Assembly: GCA_038211505.1 (NCBI GenBank)
Contig: JBBQVO010000014.1
Location: forward strand, 1 to 33,119
DNA length: 33,119 nt
DNA from: JBBQVO01 sp038211505
GTDB taxonomy: Bacteria > Chloroflexota > Dehalococcoidia > DSTF01 > JACRBR01
Reading direction: 5' to 3'
Position numbers and translations under genes: made by a program. The notes beneath the pieces were generated by a model. That model saw nothing but the letters and a program-made list of their open reading frames with translations, did not search any database and was not told where the DNA came from. Below are positions 22,698-32,055 of the stretch, piece after piece; position 1 is the first letter of the stretch; each line of letters starts with the position of its first letter.

Positions 22698-24010
22698 GTA
22701 TCGAGCAGCAGATCACCTACTGCACGACGACCGACGGCGTGCGCATCGCCTATGCAACGTAGGGCAACGAGGACGCTCCGCCGCTCGTCTACATCCCCGA
22801 TCTGCCAGGACAGGAAGCGATCTGGGCATCGCCGTGGGGACGGGCGTTCATTCAGGAACTCGCCCGTCATCGGAGACTGATCACCTTTGACTTCCGAGGA
22901 GATGGCGCGTCGCAGCGCGAAGCCGACCGCTCCCATCCAGAGCCCCTCCTTGCCGACGTGTCCGCTGTAGCCGATCATTTGGAACTCGATCGCTTCGAGA
23001 TATTCGCAGCAGGAATGGCCCCCACCGTGCTCGCGATCATGTTCGCGGGCGCCTGTCCAGAACGAGTGTCGAAGCTTGTGCTGTTCCATCCGAGGGCTGC
23101 ATCGTTGGTCTGGGACACGTCCACCGCTGAGTCCGTTCGCGCGTCTTACCACATGTATACGCGCTCTATCGCGACGTTTTTCTTTCCTGGCGGCCCGCCG
23201 GAGGTGCAGCGTTGGTTCTCCACGACCAGTCGCTCGTGGAGCAGCGCGGAGAACGTAGCGGCAACTGTGTCATGGGTGTTCGATCTATCGTCGATCTTGT
23301 CGAGCCTCGGCTTGCCGGTTCTGATCCTGCACCGCAAGCGTTCCCAGGCCGTCGACCCCATCCAGGTTCGCGCGGCTGCGTCGCTGATTCCCGGCGCACG
23401 GCTCGTGACGCTCGATGGCGACACGGGAGTGCCGTACTGGGACTACGAACAGTTCATCGACACTCTGTACAACTTTCTCGGGATCGCGAAGGAAATGCAG
23501 CCAACGAGTGCGCCATCTGGCGCGGCGGTGATCCTCTTCACCGACATCGTCTCGTCGACGGAGCTGACGGAGCGCATGGGCGACGCTACGTTTCGCGACG
23601 CATCGCGGGCGCTGGACGCGGGGCTCCGCGCGGCGATCCGCAACGCGGGTGGCGCGGCAATCGACGGCAAGCTGCTCGGTGATGGCGTACTGGCCACGTT
23701 CCCGTCGGCGGCGCAGGCGATCGATGGCGCGCGGCGGTGTCTGGCGCTGAGTGCGGCGTCGGAGTTGGGGCTGCACATCGGACTGCACGCCGGCGACGTG
23801 ATCCGCGAGGACAACAACGTCTACGGCGGCGCCGTCAACATCGCCTCGCGCATCTGCGGCCTGTCGGCGCCTGGCGAGATCCTGGTGTCGGATGTCGTGC
23901 GCGGCATGGCGCGCTCGTCGGCCGGCGTCGAGTTCGAAGATCGCGGCGACCAAGAGATGAAGGGCGTCGGTGAGCCGGTGCGGGTGTACGCGGTGCGTGC
24001 GCAAGCATGA
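22694..24010 (+). pseudogene. Alpha/beta-hydrolase-like / class III cyclase fusion, second copy, with in-frame amber codon
   Basis: This is a paralogue of the preceding gene. GTG 22694 overlaps its stop (GTGA) and opens a frame that parallels its N-terminus (QITYCTTTDGVRIAYAT). Codon 23 (22760-22762) is TAG, after which the same frame runs open to 24010. The next usable start is GTG 22958, which would give 350 residues and drop the first hydrolase strands. The hydrolase elbow reads FAAGMAP, with no serine. The cyclase domain looks intact: ILFTDIVSSTEL, LLGDGVLATF, LHIGLHAGDV and NIASRICGL. The gene may be a recent nonsense mutant, a shorter functional cyclase, a suppressed stop or a sequencing error. 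Confidence 0.8.
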
Positions 24011-24018
24011 CGAATCAG

Positions 24019-24111
24019 CGAGTTCGTGCCGAAGCCTTCGACGAGAGCGTGCGCCTGTACGAGGAGCGGTGGCACGACTATGAGTTCCGGACTAAGAACT
24101 GTCAACGGTGA
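24019..24111 (+). pseudogene. Remnant: frameshifted C-terminal tail of a third cyclase
   Basis: Immediately after the second cyclase, GAGTTCGTGCCGAAG (24020-24034) encodes EFVPK. After the loss of one base, the next frame encodes AFDESVRLYEERWHDYEF and ends at TGA 24109-24111. This matches the last residues of the first cyclase (EFVPKGFDEGVRLWDVRW), and 17 bases are identical to 22633-22649. It looks like the decayed end of a third tandem copy. Confidence 0.75.
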
Positions 24112-24334
24112 ACCGTGAACTCCAGAGTTGCCGATGCACCCACACGACCAATTCCCACCTCCGCGAACGCCAACACAACATCCGACGCGCCGGCGCGAAC
24201 GCAGCCGCTGCTGATTCGGCCGCTGTCTGCGTTTTCACCCCAACGCCTACTTCGACCCGCCGCGAGATCGACGCGCGCTCCCACCTGCCATCGCCTTGAA
24301 AGTCTCTCGTCGCAGCTTCAAATCGCGGAACGAT

Positions 24335-24371
24335 CCCCTCTCCCCTAGTGGGAGAGGGGTGGCCGAAGGCC
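24335..24371. repeat. CCCCTCTCCC hairpin plus GGCC-GAA-GGCC hairpin
   Basis: CCCCTCTCCC (24335-24344) pairs perfectly with GGGAGAGGGG (24350-24359) around loop CTAGT. A second small hairpin GGCC-GAA-GGCC lies at 24361-24371. Sequences of this wording recur in intergenic regions of many GC-rich bacteria; they are presumed to be non-autonomous dispersed repeats. Confidence 0.7.
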
Positions 24372-24424
24372 GGGGTGAGGGTCGTCGGCCGCCACCAGAG
24401 GCTTATCCTCTTTGCGCCCGCATG

Positions 24425-24457
24425 ACAAACAACAGAGCCGCGATATTCGCGGCTCTG
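24425..24457 (-). terminator. Intrinsic terminator after infB
   Basis: On the minus strand CAGAGCCGCGA (24457-24447) pairs with TCGCGGCTCTG (24443-24433), an 11-bp perfect stem with a 3-base loop. TTGTTTGT follows. It lies 26 bases past the infB stop and fits a rho-independent terminator for the nusA-rnpM-infB operon. Confidence 0.85.
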
Positions 24458-24482
24458 CTAACTACAACCTACACCTTACAAC

Positions 24483-26288
24483 CTACGTGTCTCGCTCCAT
24501 CCGATAGAACTCGATCACGTCACCTTCTTCGAAGCTGTCGAAGCCGTCGATCTGGATGCCGCACTCGAAGTTCGTCGCCACTTCCCGGACGTCTTCCTGG
24601 AAACGCTTCAGCGTCGAAAGCTTGCCTTCGCCGATCTGCGCCCCGTTGCGCTGCACGCGCGCCGTGTCGCTGCGAGCGATCACGCCGTCGCGGACGAAGG
24701 CGCCGGCGATCGAGTTGCGGCGCGCGACGCGGAAGACCTTGCGCACTTCGGCGTGCGCCGTGATCACTTCCTTGAACGTCGGCTCCAGCATCCCCTTGAG
24801 CGCCTTATCGACGTCCTCGATGATGTTGTAGATCACGTTGTAGTGGCGGATGTCCACCTTCTCGGCCGCGGCGATGCGCTCGGCGCCGCCCTCCAGCCCG
24901 GCGTTGAAGGCGATGATGATCCCCTTCGACGCGATCGCCAGCATGACGTCCGACTCCGTCACCGAGCCTGAGCCGGTGTGGATGATCTTCACCTTCACCT
25001 GCTCGTTCGTCAGGCGCTCGAGCGATGTGCGGATCGGCTCGATCGAGCCCTGCACATCCGTCTTCAGGATGATGTTCAGTTCTTTGAGCTTGCCAGCGCT
25101 GATCTCGCCGAACAGCGTGTCGAGTGTCACGCGCTGCTGCGCGTGCAGCGCGTCGGCCTCGCGCTCGCGCGTCCGCTGGATCACCGTCGTACGCGCCGTC
25201 TTGTCGTCGGGGACGACCTGCAACGTCTCGCCGGCCTTCGGCACCGACTGCAGGCCGAGGATCTCCGCCGGCTCCGACGGCCCCGCCTTCTTGATCCGCT
25301 TGCCGACTTCGTTGAGCATCGCCTTGACGCGGCCCATCGTCTCGCCGACGACGACGTAGTCGCCAACATGTAGCGTGCCCGTCTTGACGAGCACGGTCGC
25401 CAGCGGCCCGCGCTCTTTGCTCAGCTCCGCCTCAACGACGATGCCGATCGCCGGCCGATCCGGATTCGCCTTCAGGTCGAGCACCTCGGCGACGACGAGA
25501 ATGTTGCTCAGCAGATCGTCGAGCCCCATCTTCGTGCGCGCCGACACCTGCACCATCGGCGTGTCGCCGCCCCACTCCTCCACCGTCACGCCGTTGTCGG
25601 AGAGTTCCTTCTTCACGCGGTCGGGGTTAGCGTCTTCGAGATCGATCTTGTTCAGCGCGACGACGATCGGCACGCCGGCCGCCTTCGCGTGGTCGATCGC
25701 TTCCTTCGTCTGCGGCATGACGCCGTCATCCGCCGCAACGACGAGCACCGCCACGTCCGTCACCTGCGCGCCGCGCGCCCGCATGGCGGTGAACGCCTCG
25801 TGACCCGGCGTGTCGAGGAATGTCACATCGTGGTTGTCGATGTGCACCTGGTAGGCGCCGATGTGCTGCGTGATGCCGCCGTGCTCGCCGGCCTGCACCT
25901 TCGTCTGCCGGATCGCGTCGAGCAGGCTCGTCTTGCCATGGTCGACGTGCCCCATGATCGTCACGACCGGCGGCCGCGGCTGCAGCTTCGTCTCGTCTTC
26001 CTCGATCACCGTCGATGTCGAGACGCGCTCGATGGCGACTTCCGCTTGCTCTTGCTGATGCGCCTCGATCGCCTCGAACCCCATGTCCGTGGCGACGATC
26101 GCCGCTGTATCGAAGTCGATCACCTGGTTGATCGCGGCCATGACGCCGTTCTTCATCAACTCCTTGATCACCTCGACGGGCGAGACGGTCATCAAGTCGG
26201 CCAGCTCCTTGACGGAGAGGACGCGCGGGATCTCGACCTGTTTCGCCGGCGCGGGCGGTGGCGCTTCTGTTGTCGTGTCTGTCGTCAT
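24483..26288 (-). CDS. infB: Translation initiation factor IF-2
   Basis: A 601-residue IF-2, the GTPase that delivers initiator tRNA to the 30S subunit. An IF2-N domain (VLSVKELADLMTVSPVEVIKELM, about 23-45) is followed by the G domain: GHVDHGKT (113-120), DTPGHEAFT and NKID. Domain II comes next, and the C-terminal tRNA-binding part ends FEEGDVIEFYRMERD. The N-terminal extension is short, as in several Chloroflexota and Gram-positive forms, against about 890 residues in E. coli. AGGAG 4 bases before ATG 26288 is a good ribosome site. It is the last gene of the nusA operon here; rbfA does not follow. A strong terminator lies just downstream. Confidence 0.98.
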   Translation of the reverse strand: MTTDTTTEAPPPAPAKQVEIPRVLSVKELADLMTVSPVEVIKELMKNGVMAAINQVIDFDTAAIVATDMGFEAIEAHQQEQAEVAIERVSTSTVIEEDETKLQPRPPVVTIMGHVDHGKTSLLDAIRQTKVQAGEHGGITQHIGAYQVHIDNHDVTFLDTPGHEAFTAMRARGAQVTDVAVLVVAADDGVMPQTKEAIDHAKAAGVPIVVALNKIDLEDANPDRVKKELSDNGVTVEEWGGDTPMVQVSARTKMGLDDLLSNILVVAEVLDLKANPDRPAIGIVVEAELSKERGPLATVLVKTGTLHVGDYVVVGETMGRVKAMLNEVGKRIKKAGPSEPAEILGLQSVPKAGETLQVVPDDKTARTTVIQRTREREADALHAQQRVTLDTLFGEISAGKLKELNIILKTDVQGSIEPIRTSLERLTNEQVKVKIIHTGSGSVTESDVMLAIASKGIIIAFNAGLEGGAERIAAAEKVDIRHYNVIYNIIEDVDKALKGMLEPTFKEVITAHAEVRKVFRVARRNSIAGAFVRDGVIARSDTARVQRNGAQIGEGKLSTLKRFQEDVREVATNFECGIQIDGFDSFEEGDVIEFYRMERDT

Positions 26289-26343
26289 AGTCTCCTGTAC
26301 GGACGCGGCTCTCGCGCCTCATGCCTGGGCGTGACCGCCCCGT

Positions 26344-26643
26344 CTACTCGCCGCGCGGAAGCGCCGCGGCGTGCGCCTTCAACTGCTCCAGATCCTCCGC
26401 CGGCACGGTCACTTTGAGCGCGCGCGCCAGCCGATCCTTCTTCAACGCATCATCCCAGCACGCGGCCGATTCGTGGACGTAGGCGCCGCGGCCGTTCTTC
26501 TTGCCCGTCGCGTCCAGCTCGACGCGGCCTTCCGGCGTCCGCACGACGCGCACGAGTCCGCGCTTCGCTTCCGTGCTGCGGCAGGCGATGCACGTCCGCT
26601 GCGGCACATGCTTCGGACGCATGCCGCGCTGCGTACTCGTCAT
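26344..26643 (-). CDS. rnpM: RnpM/YlxR family RNA-binding protein
   Basis: A 99-residue member of the YlxR family, recently named RnpM in Bacillus because it binds and modulates RNase P RNA. It has the diagnostic PQRTCIACRSTEAKRGLVRVV (about 13-33), then GRGAYVHESAACWDDALKKDRLARAL. The two cysteines of CIAC and the later Cys are conserved in many members. Its position between nusA and infB is the classical one. The start lies 1 base after the nusA stop, so translation is probably coupled; no independent ribosome site is seen. The gap to infB is 55 bases. Confidence 0.93.
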   Translation of the reverse strand: MTSTQRGMRPKHVPQRTCIACRSTEAKRGLVRVVRTPEGRVELDATGKKNGRGAYVHESAACWDDALKKDRLARALKVTVPAEDLEQLKAHAAALPRGE

Positions 26644-26644
26644 C

Positions 26645-28186
<1,542 letters not shown>

Positions 28187-28195
28187 GCGCCTTCT

Positions 28196-28220
28196 GACCC
28201 CTGAATGAAGAACCCCTGAA
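28196..28220 (-). repeat. Direct repeat in the nusA 5' leader
   Basis: ACCCCTGAA occurs at 28196-28204 and again at 28212-28220 (plus-strand reading), a 9-base direct repeat with period 16. It lies between the leader terminator and the nusA start codon, so it would be in the nusA mRNA. It could be a protein- or RNA-binding site; nothing proves it. Confidence 0.5.
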
Positions 28221-28224
28221 CGAA

Positions 28225-28248
28225 CAAAAAAGCCGGCTCACGCCGACT
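28225..28248 (-). terminator. Terminator-like hairpin in front of nusA
   Basis: On the minus strand AGTCGGC (28248-28242) pairs with GCCGGCT (28237-28231), with one G-U pair and loop GTGA. A run of T follows directly. It lies 39 bases before the nusA start. It may end transcripts from the large regulator gene upstream, or attenuate nusA itself, because a promoter-like pair (28278-28307) lies just before it. Confidence 0.75.
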
Positions 28249-28277
28249 CCCAAAGAAAATCTCCAGAGTTCCCCCCC

Positions 28278-28307
28278 AGTATAAGCCCGAACCCCCACCC
28301 CTCACAA
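28278..28307 (-). promoter_or_regulatory. Promoter candidate for the nusA operon
   Basis: On the minus strand TTGTGA (28307-28302) and TATACT (28283-28278) are spaced by 18 bases. Transcription would begin near 28271 and run almost at once into the hairpin at 28225-28248. The leader before nusA would be about 85 bases. Confidence 0.5.
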
Positions 28308-28570
28308 GCAATCCCATACTCGACGGGAGCGTAACCACAGATTTCACAGATTCCACAGATTGGGTTTGGATAGATGTCCAGTGCCGCACGCCCCGTCGCG
28401 CTCGCCGCGTCATCACACCGCCGCTGCCCGCACGTGGCACGGCCGCCCCGGCCGTGCGCCCGCGTACATGCCTACGACCTAGGCCAGCCGCCCCGGGTGT
28501 CCCGCCCGACGGACCCCACAGCGATCGTTCATCCGCGACCATCGATCGCGCATTCGGCACCTCATTACCG
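28308..28570. repeat. Intergenic region with CACAGATT triplet repeat and GTGG-footed hairpin
   Basis: No gene is seen. Three tandem 9-base units of CACAGATT(T/C) occupy 28336-28361. Further on, GTGG (28434-28437) stands at the foot of a perfect hairpin, GCACGGCC (28437-28444) with GGCCGTGC (28450-28457) around loop GCCCC. That hairpin has the same plan as the GTAG-footed hairpins at 8160-8461. The rest is unremarkable GC-rich sequence. Confidence 0.7.
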
Positions 28571-31500
28571 TTATGTCGCGCGATTCGAATCTGCATCGGT
28601 ACCCGTTTTGTAACTTCGCTTTTGGTCGATGGCCCGCGCTACCGCAGCGGCGACCCCTGACCTCCCTCTCTCCACGCTATCGCGAGGGGGGTCGATTCGC
28701 CATTTCGCGCGCTGCATGACGACGTCTCTGCCGGTTGCGCGCAGCAGCTCCGCGCGTTCGACAAGTGCAGTCATCCCGATCGCTCGCCCCGTCGCCAACG
28801 CGGCGTCGAGCAGGCGCCCCGCCTGATCGGCGTCCGCTCCGAACCGACGCCCGAGCAACATCCTTGCGTACTCGAATTGCGTATGGGCCACCCACGGGTG
28901 GGCGGCCATCCGATCATTCATGGCGATCGCCTGCTTGAAGTGTCGCTCGGCGTTATCCCAAAGCGACAGCACGGTTGCTAGCTGGCCGAGATTGCGCGCC
29001 GCCGAACCGGCGCACACGACGACGTCATCTAACACAAGATTCAACTCGGCGTACGGCAGCATCAGCGCGTACAGTGTCCTCGCGCGCGCTACATCCTCGA
29101 GGTCGGAGCACACCTCCGAGAGGAGTGACATCGCGACGATCCAGAACTGATCGCGCGGAATGTCCTCGAAGTCGCGCGCCGCGATCCGGTCAAATTGGAT
29201 TCGGGCAGCGTCGACGCGGCCCGCCGCAAGATGTACCTGCGCCAACGCGACCTGGTACGCCGGCGTCGCTGGAAACTGCTCGGCCAGCGACGTGACCATC
29301 GTATCCAGCTCCGACAGCCGTCCTTGCTGCCGCCGCAACTCGTAGATCTGGTTCGCGAAGTCGCCGAACGCCCAGCCCAGTCCTCTCCTCTGACCGGCGG
29401 CAAGCGCTTCGCCGATGAGTGTTTCCGCTGCGGAGAAATCCCCGCCAAACGTGGCGCGCATGCCTCGGTAGGCGAGCGCGTACCACTCGTTCGGCGGCCG
29501 AGCCTGCGCGGCAAGCGGCGCGATGCACTGAAATTCCGCGTCGACGTCGTCGATGCGTCCCAGCTCCAGAAGAGCGTTCAGGCGTCCGCATCGTCCCTCG
29601 AGTTCCGCCTCAGAGTTTCGTTCCGCGACTGCTAGCGACACCATGCTGGCCGAGGTGGCGAGGCGTTCTTCTGTATGTGCCGGTCCCCAGAGCGCCGCCC
29701 GTAACGCGCCGTAGGACAGCAGTCGGAGCGACGGATCTTGCAGACGTTCGGCCATGGCCAGCGCGGCGCGTGCATCGGCAATCCGAGGTTCCTGGGCTGA
29801 CGGCTCGACGAACGCGCTGTGATAGACGGCCGATACCGTAAGCCGGCAGAGTACGCGCACGCGCAGATCGCTGTCCGCCGCACCCAGGCGTTCGAGCGCG
29901 TCCCGAAGCAATGCAAGCGACTCCGTGCTCGTTTCGCGATCCCCGTTTGCCGAGGCTCGTCCGACCGCCGTCGCGAATCCGATCGCGGCCCGCGCCTGCA
30001 CCAGTGGCGTTGTGAGATTCCGCGCGGACGCAGCCGCTCGCCGAAAGCTCTCCAACGCGGCGCTCTGGTCGCCAGACTCGTCCTGGCTGCCGCCGATCGC
30101 AATCAACAGCTCGGCGACTTGCTCCTCGTCCGCAACGACATCCGTGTCGAGTAGCTTGAGAGCGTTCTGGTACTGCACCGCGGCATCCTCAAACGCGAAC
30201 GACCGCATGGCGCGATCGCCCGCCCGCGTCGCGTAGGCGATCGCCTTGCCCCGGTCGCCGGCAGATGCGGCCGCGCAGAAATGATGCGCGAGTTCGGCGA
30301 CGTGTTCGTCGTGCTCCTCGCCGTACAGGTGTTCGAGCGCGTCACCTATACGCCGGTGAAGGAGGGCCTTCCGCGCACCGCTGAGACGTCCGTAGAGCGT
30401 CTCGCGCACGAGTGCGTGCGCAAAATCGTACGCATCAAGCGCCTCGTCCTGGTCTTCGCGAATCAACTGCGCGTCCAACGCTTCGTCGAGCGCGTCCAGA
30501 AGCACGCCTTCTTGCTCGCCGGCAATCGTGGCAAGTTCGATCCATGAACATCCGGCCGTCATCGCGGACATGAGGGTCAGTGTCCGCTGGCACCGATTGC
30601 TAAGCCGCGCAATGCGCCTGCCGATCACGTCGCGGATGCCTTCCGGGACGAACGGACGCGCTGCCGCGGCGTCGCGTCTCGTCCACTGCCCGTTCTCATC
30701 GTAAAGCACGCCTTCTTCGTGCATGTGGGCCAGCATCTCGCGAACGAAGAACGGGTTCCCTCCGGTTTGACGCCGCATATCTGCTGCGAAAGCTTCTGAC
30801 GCGGCTCCGTTCTGGTCAGGGGATGAAGCATCAATCATCTCGCGAATGTCGGCAGAGTTGAGGCCACGAAGCGAAATGCGTTCGTAGCGCTCCATACGTC
30901 GAAGCGTGGAGATGACGGTGCCGAGCGGATGCGCGTCCTCAACCTCGTGATCCCGATAGGCGCCGAGGATCAGCATGCGCGCATCGCCGATGCTCTCGCT
31001 CACGTGCTGAAGCAGCAACATCGATGTCCGATCGGCCCAGTGGAGATCGTCGAGGAAGAGCAATAGCGGCGCGCGGCTCGCCGCTGTCCGCAAGAAGTTG
31101 GTGATCGCTTCAAACAAGCGCAGGCGCTGTCCTTCAACCTCGACGGAGGTCGACGCGGCAACTCCCCCCAGACGACTGTCGAGACCCGGGAAGAACGACG
31201 CCAACACGCCGGGATCCGAGGACGTGTGATCATGCAGCTCGTCGTCACTCAGCGCTTCGGCATACGGACGAAGCGCCTCGATAAACGGTCGGAACGGAAC
31301 AGCGCCATCGCTCTCCACGCAGCGACCACGCAGCACGCACGCCATCTTCGAACCATCCGCGTCTGTGAACTCTCTCGCGAGCCGTGTCTTACCGACGCCG
31401 GCCTCTCCGGCGATCATCACAAGCCGGAACTTGCCGAGCGCGGCCGCGGCTGCGGCGGCTCGCAATTTCGCGAGTTCCGGTTCGCGGCCGACAAAGCGCG

Positions 31501-31837
31501 ACCATCTCGCCGTCTCAACGTCGTTCAGCGCGAGCGAGGACGCTTCCTGCGGCAGTTCGATCTTGTATCCGACGCCGGGGACGCTGGTGATCGAGCCGCT
31601 CAGCTCCGCCCCGAGCTTTCGCTTCGTGCGGTTGACGAGACGATGGAGCATCCCGTACCCGAACTTACCCGCGCCCCAGATCGCCGCGCCCAACTCATCG
31701 CGCATGTAGAAGCTGCCATATCGCGAGCACAGGAGCGACAACAAGACGAACTCCTGAGCAGACAACGCGACATCCAGCCGCCGCTCACGGAGCCAGACGA
31801 AATGCGTTCCTGGGTCGCAGCGAATCGGCGGTTTCAT
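28571..31837 (-). CDS. Winged-helix/AAA ATPase/TPR transcriptional regulator
   Basis: A 1088-residue regulator. Residues about 12-95 are an OmpR/PhoB-type winged helix (ALSAQEFVLLSLLCSRYG, then LGAAIWGAGKFGYGMLHRLVNRTKRKL and VPGVGYKIEL). An AAA/STAND-like ATPase follows, with VGREPEL at 116-122, Walker A GEAGVGKT at 144-151 and Walker B FLDDLHWAD at 261-269, then ARL-type helices. The second half is alpha-helical TPR-like repeats, presumably the ligand-sensing part. This is the plan of SARP/MalT-like regulators with the DNA-binding domain at the N-terminus. ATG 31837 is preferred over a TTG at 31915. It is divergent from the secreted beta-helix gene, which is its most likely target. Confidence 0.9.
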   Translation of the reverse strand: MKPPIRCDPGTHFVWLRERRLDVALSAQEFVLLSLLCSRYGSFYMRDELGAAIWGAGKFGYGMLHRLVNRTKRKLGAELSGSITSVPGVGYKIELPQEASSLALNDVETARWSRFVGREPELAKLRAAAAAAALGKFRLVMIAGEAGVGKTRLAREFTDADGSKMACVLRGRCVESDGAVPFRPFIEALRPYAEALSDDELHDHTSSDPGVLASFFPGLDSRLGGVAASTSVEVEGQRLRLFEAITNFLRTAASRAPLLLFLDDLHWADRTSMLLLQHVSESIGDARMLILGAYRDHEVEDAHPLGTVISTLRRMERYERISLRGLNSADIREMIDASSPDQNGAASEAFAADMRRQTGGNPFFVREMLAHMHEEGVLYDENGQWTRRDAAAARPFVPEGIRDVIGRRIARLSNRCQRTLTLMSAMTAGCSWIELATIAGEQEGVLLDALDEALDAQLIREDQDEALDAYDFAHALVRETLYGRLSGARKALLHRRIGDALEHLYGEEHDEHVAELAHHFCAAASAGDRGKAIAYATRAGDRAMRSFAFEDAAVQYQNALKLLDTDVVADEEQVAELLIAIGGSQDESGDQSAALESFRRAAASARNLTTPLVQARAAIGFATAVGRASANGDRETSTESLALLRDALERLGAADSDLRVRVLCRLTVSAVYHSAFVEPSAQEPRIADARAALAMAERLQDPSLRLLSYGALRAALWGPAHTEERLATSASMVSLAVAERNSEAELEGRCGRLNALLELGRIDDVDAEFQCIAPLAAQARPPNEWYALAYRGMRATFGGDFSAAETLIGEALAAGQRRGLGWAFGDFANQIYELRRQQGRLSELDTMVTSLAEQFPATPAYQVALAQVHLAAGRVDAARIQFDRIAARDFEDIPRDQFWIVAMSLLSEVCSDLEDVARARTLYALMLPYAELNLVLDDVVVCAGSAARNLGQLATVLSLWDNAERHFKQAIAMNDRMAAHPWVAHTQFEYARMLLGRRFGADADQAGRLLDAALATGRAIGMTALVERAELLRATGRDVVMQRAKWRIDPPRDSVERGRSGVAAAVARAIDQKRSYKTGTDADSNRAT

Positions 31838-31939
31838 GGGTAGCGCGCCCCCTTCGTCGGCCCGCGGTGCTCGATGACATACGGGTGCGCAATTGTCTCG
31901 CACCCGCAGAAGCAAATCAACCTTTCAAGCGAGATGTTT

Positions 31940-31958
31940 TGTACGCGAAATGTACGCG
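31940..31958. promoter_or_regulatory. 11-bp-period direct repeat, candidate winged-helix operator
   Basis: TGTACGCG occurs at 31940-31947 and 31951-31958, exactly 11 bases apart and so on the same face of the helix. OmpR/PhoB-type winged helices bind such direct repeats as head-to-tail dimers. It lies in the 218-base gap between the divergent regulator and secreted-protein genes. Confidence 0.5.
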
Positions 31959-32055
31959 CCCCGGTAGCGCAGCGCACGAGGTTCCGTCGTACCGTAGTCC
32001 CTGTACCACCCATCCCATCCATCCGCCGCTCGGTTCGAGCGCATAAGGGGGCAGC

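Larger units (their letters stand above)
24112..24482. other. Intergenic region with hairpin repeats, no gene recognised
   Basis: Between the cyclase remnant and infB no credible coding region is seen. The stretch contains a short hairpin near 24105-24116 (ACGGT/ACCGT), the strong hairpin at 24335-24359, and the infB terminator at 24425-24457. Confidence 0.6.

Noticed and set aside
31226..31843. Plus-strand frame across the 5' part of the large regulator
   Set aside because: Antisense to the Walker A region of the regulator, with no coding signature.
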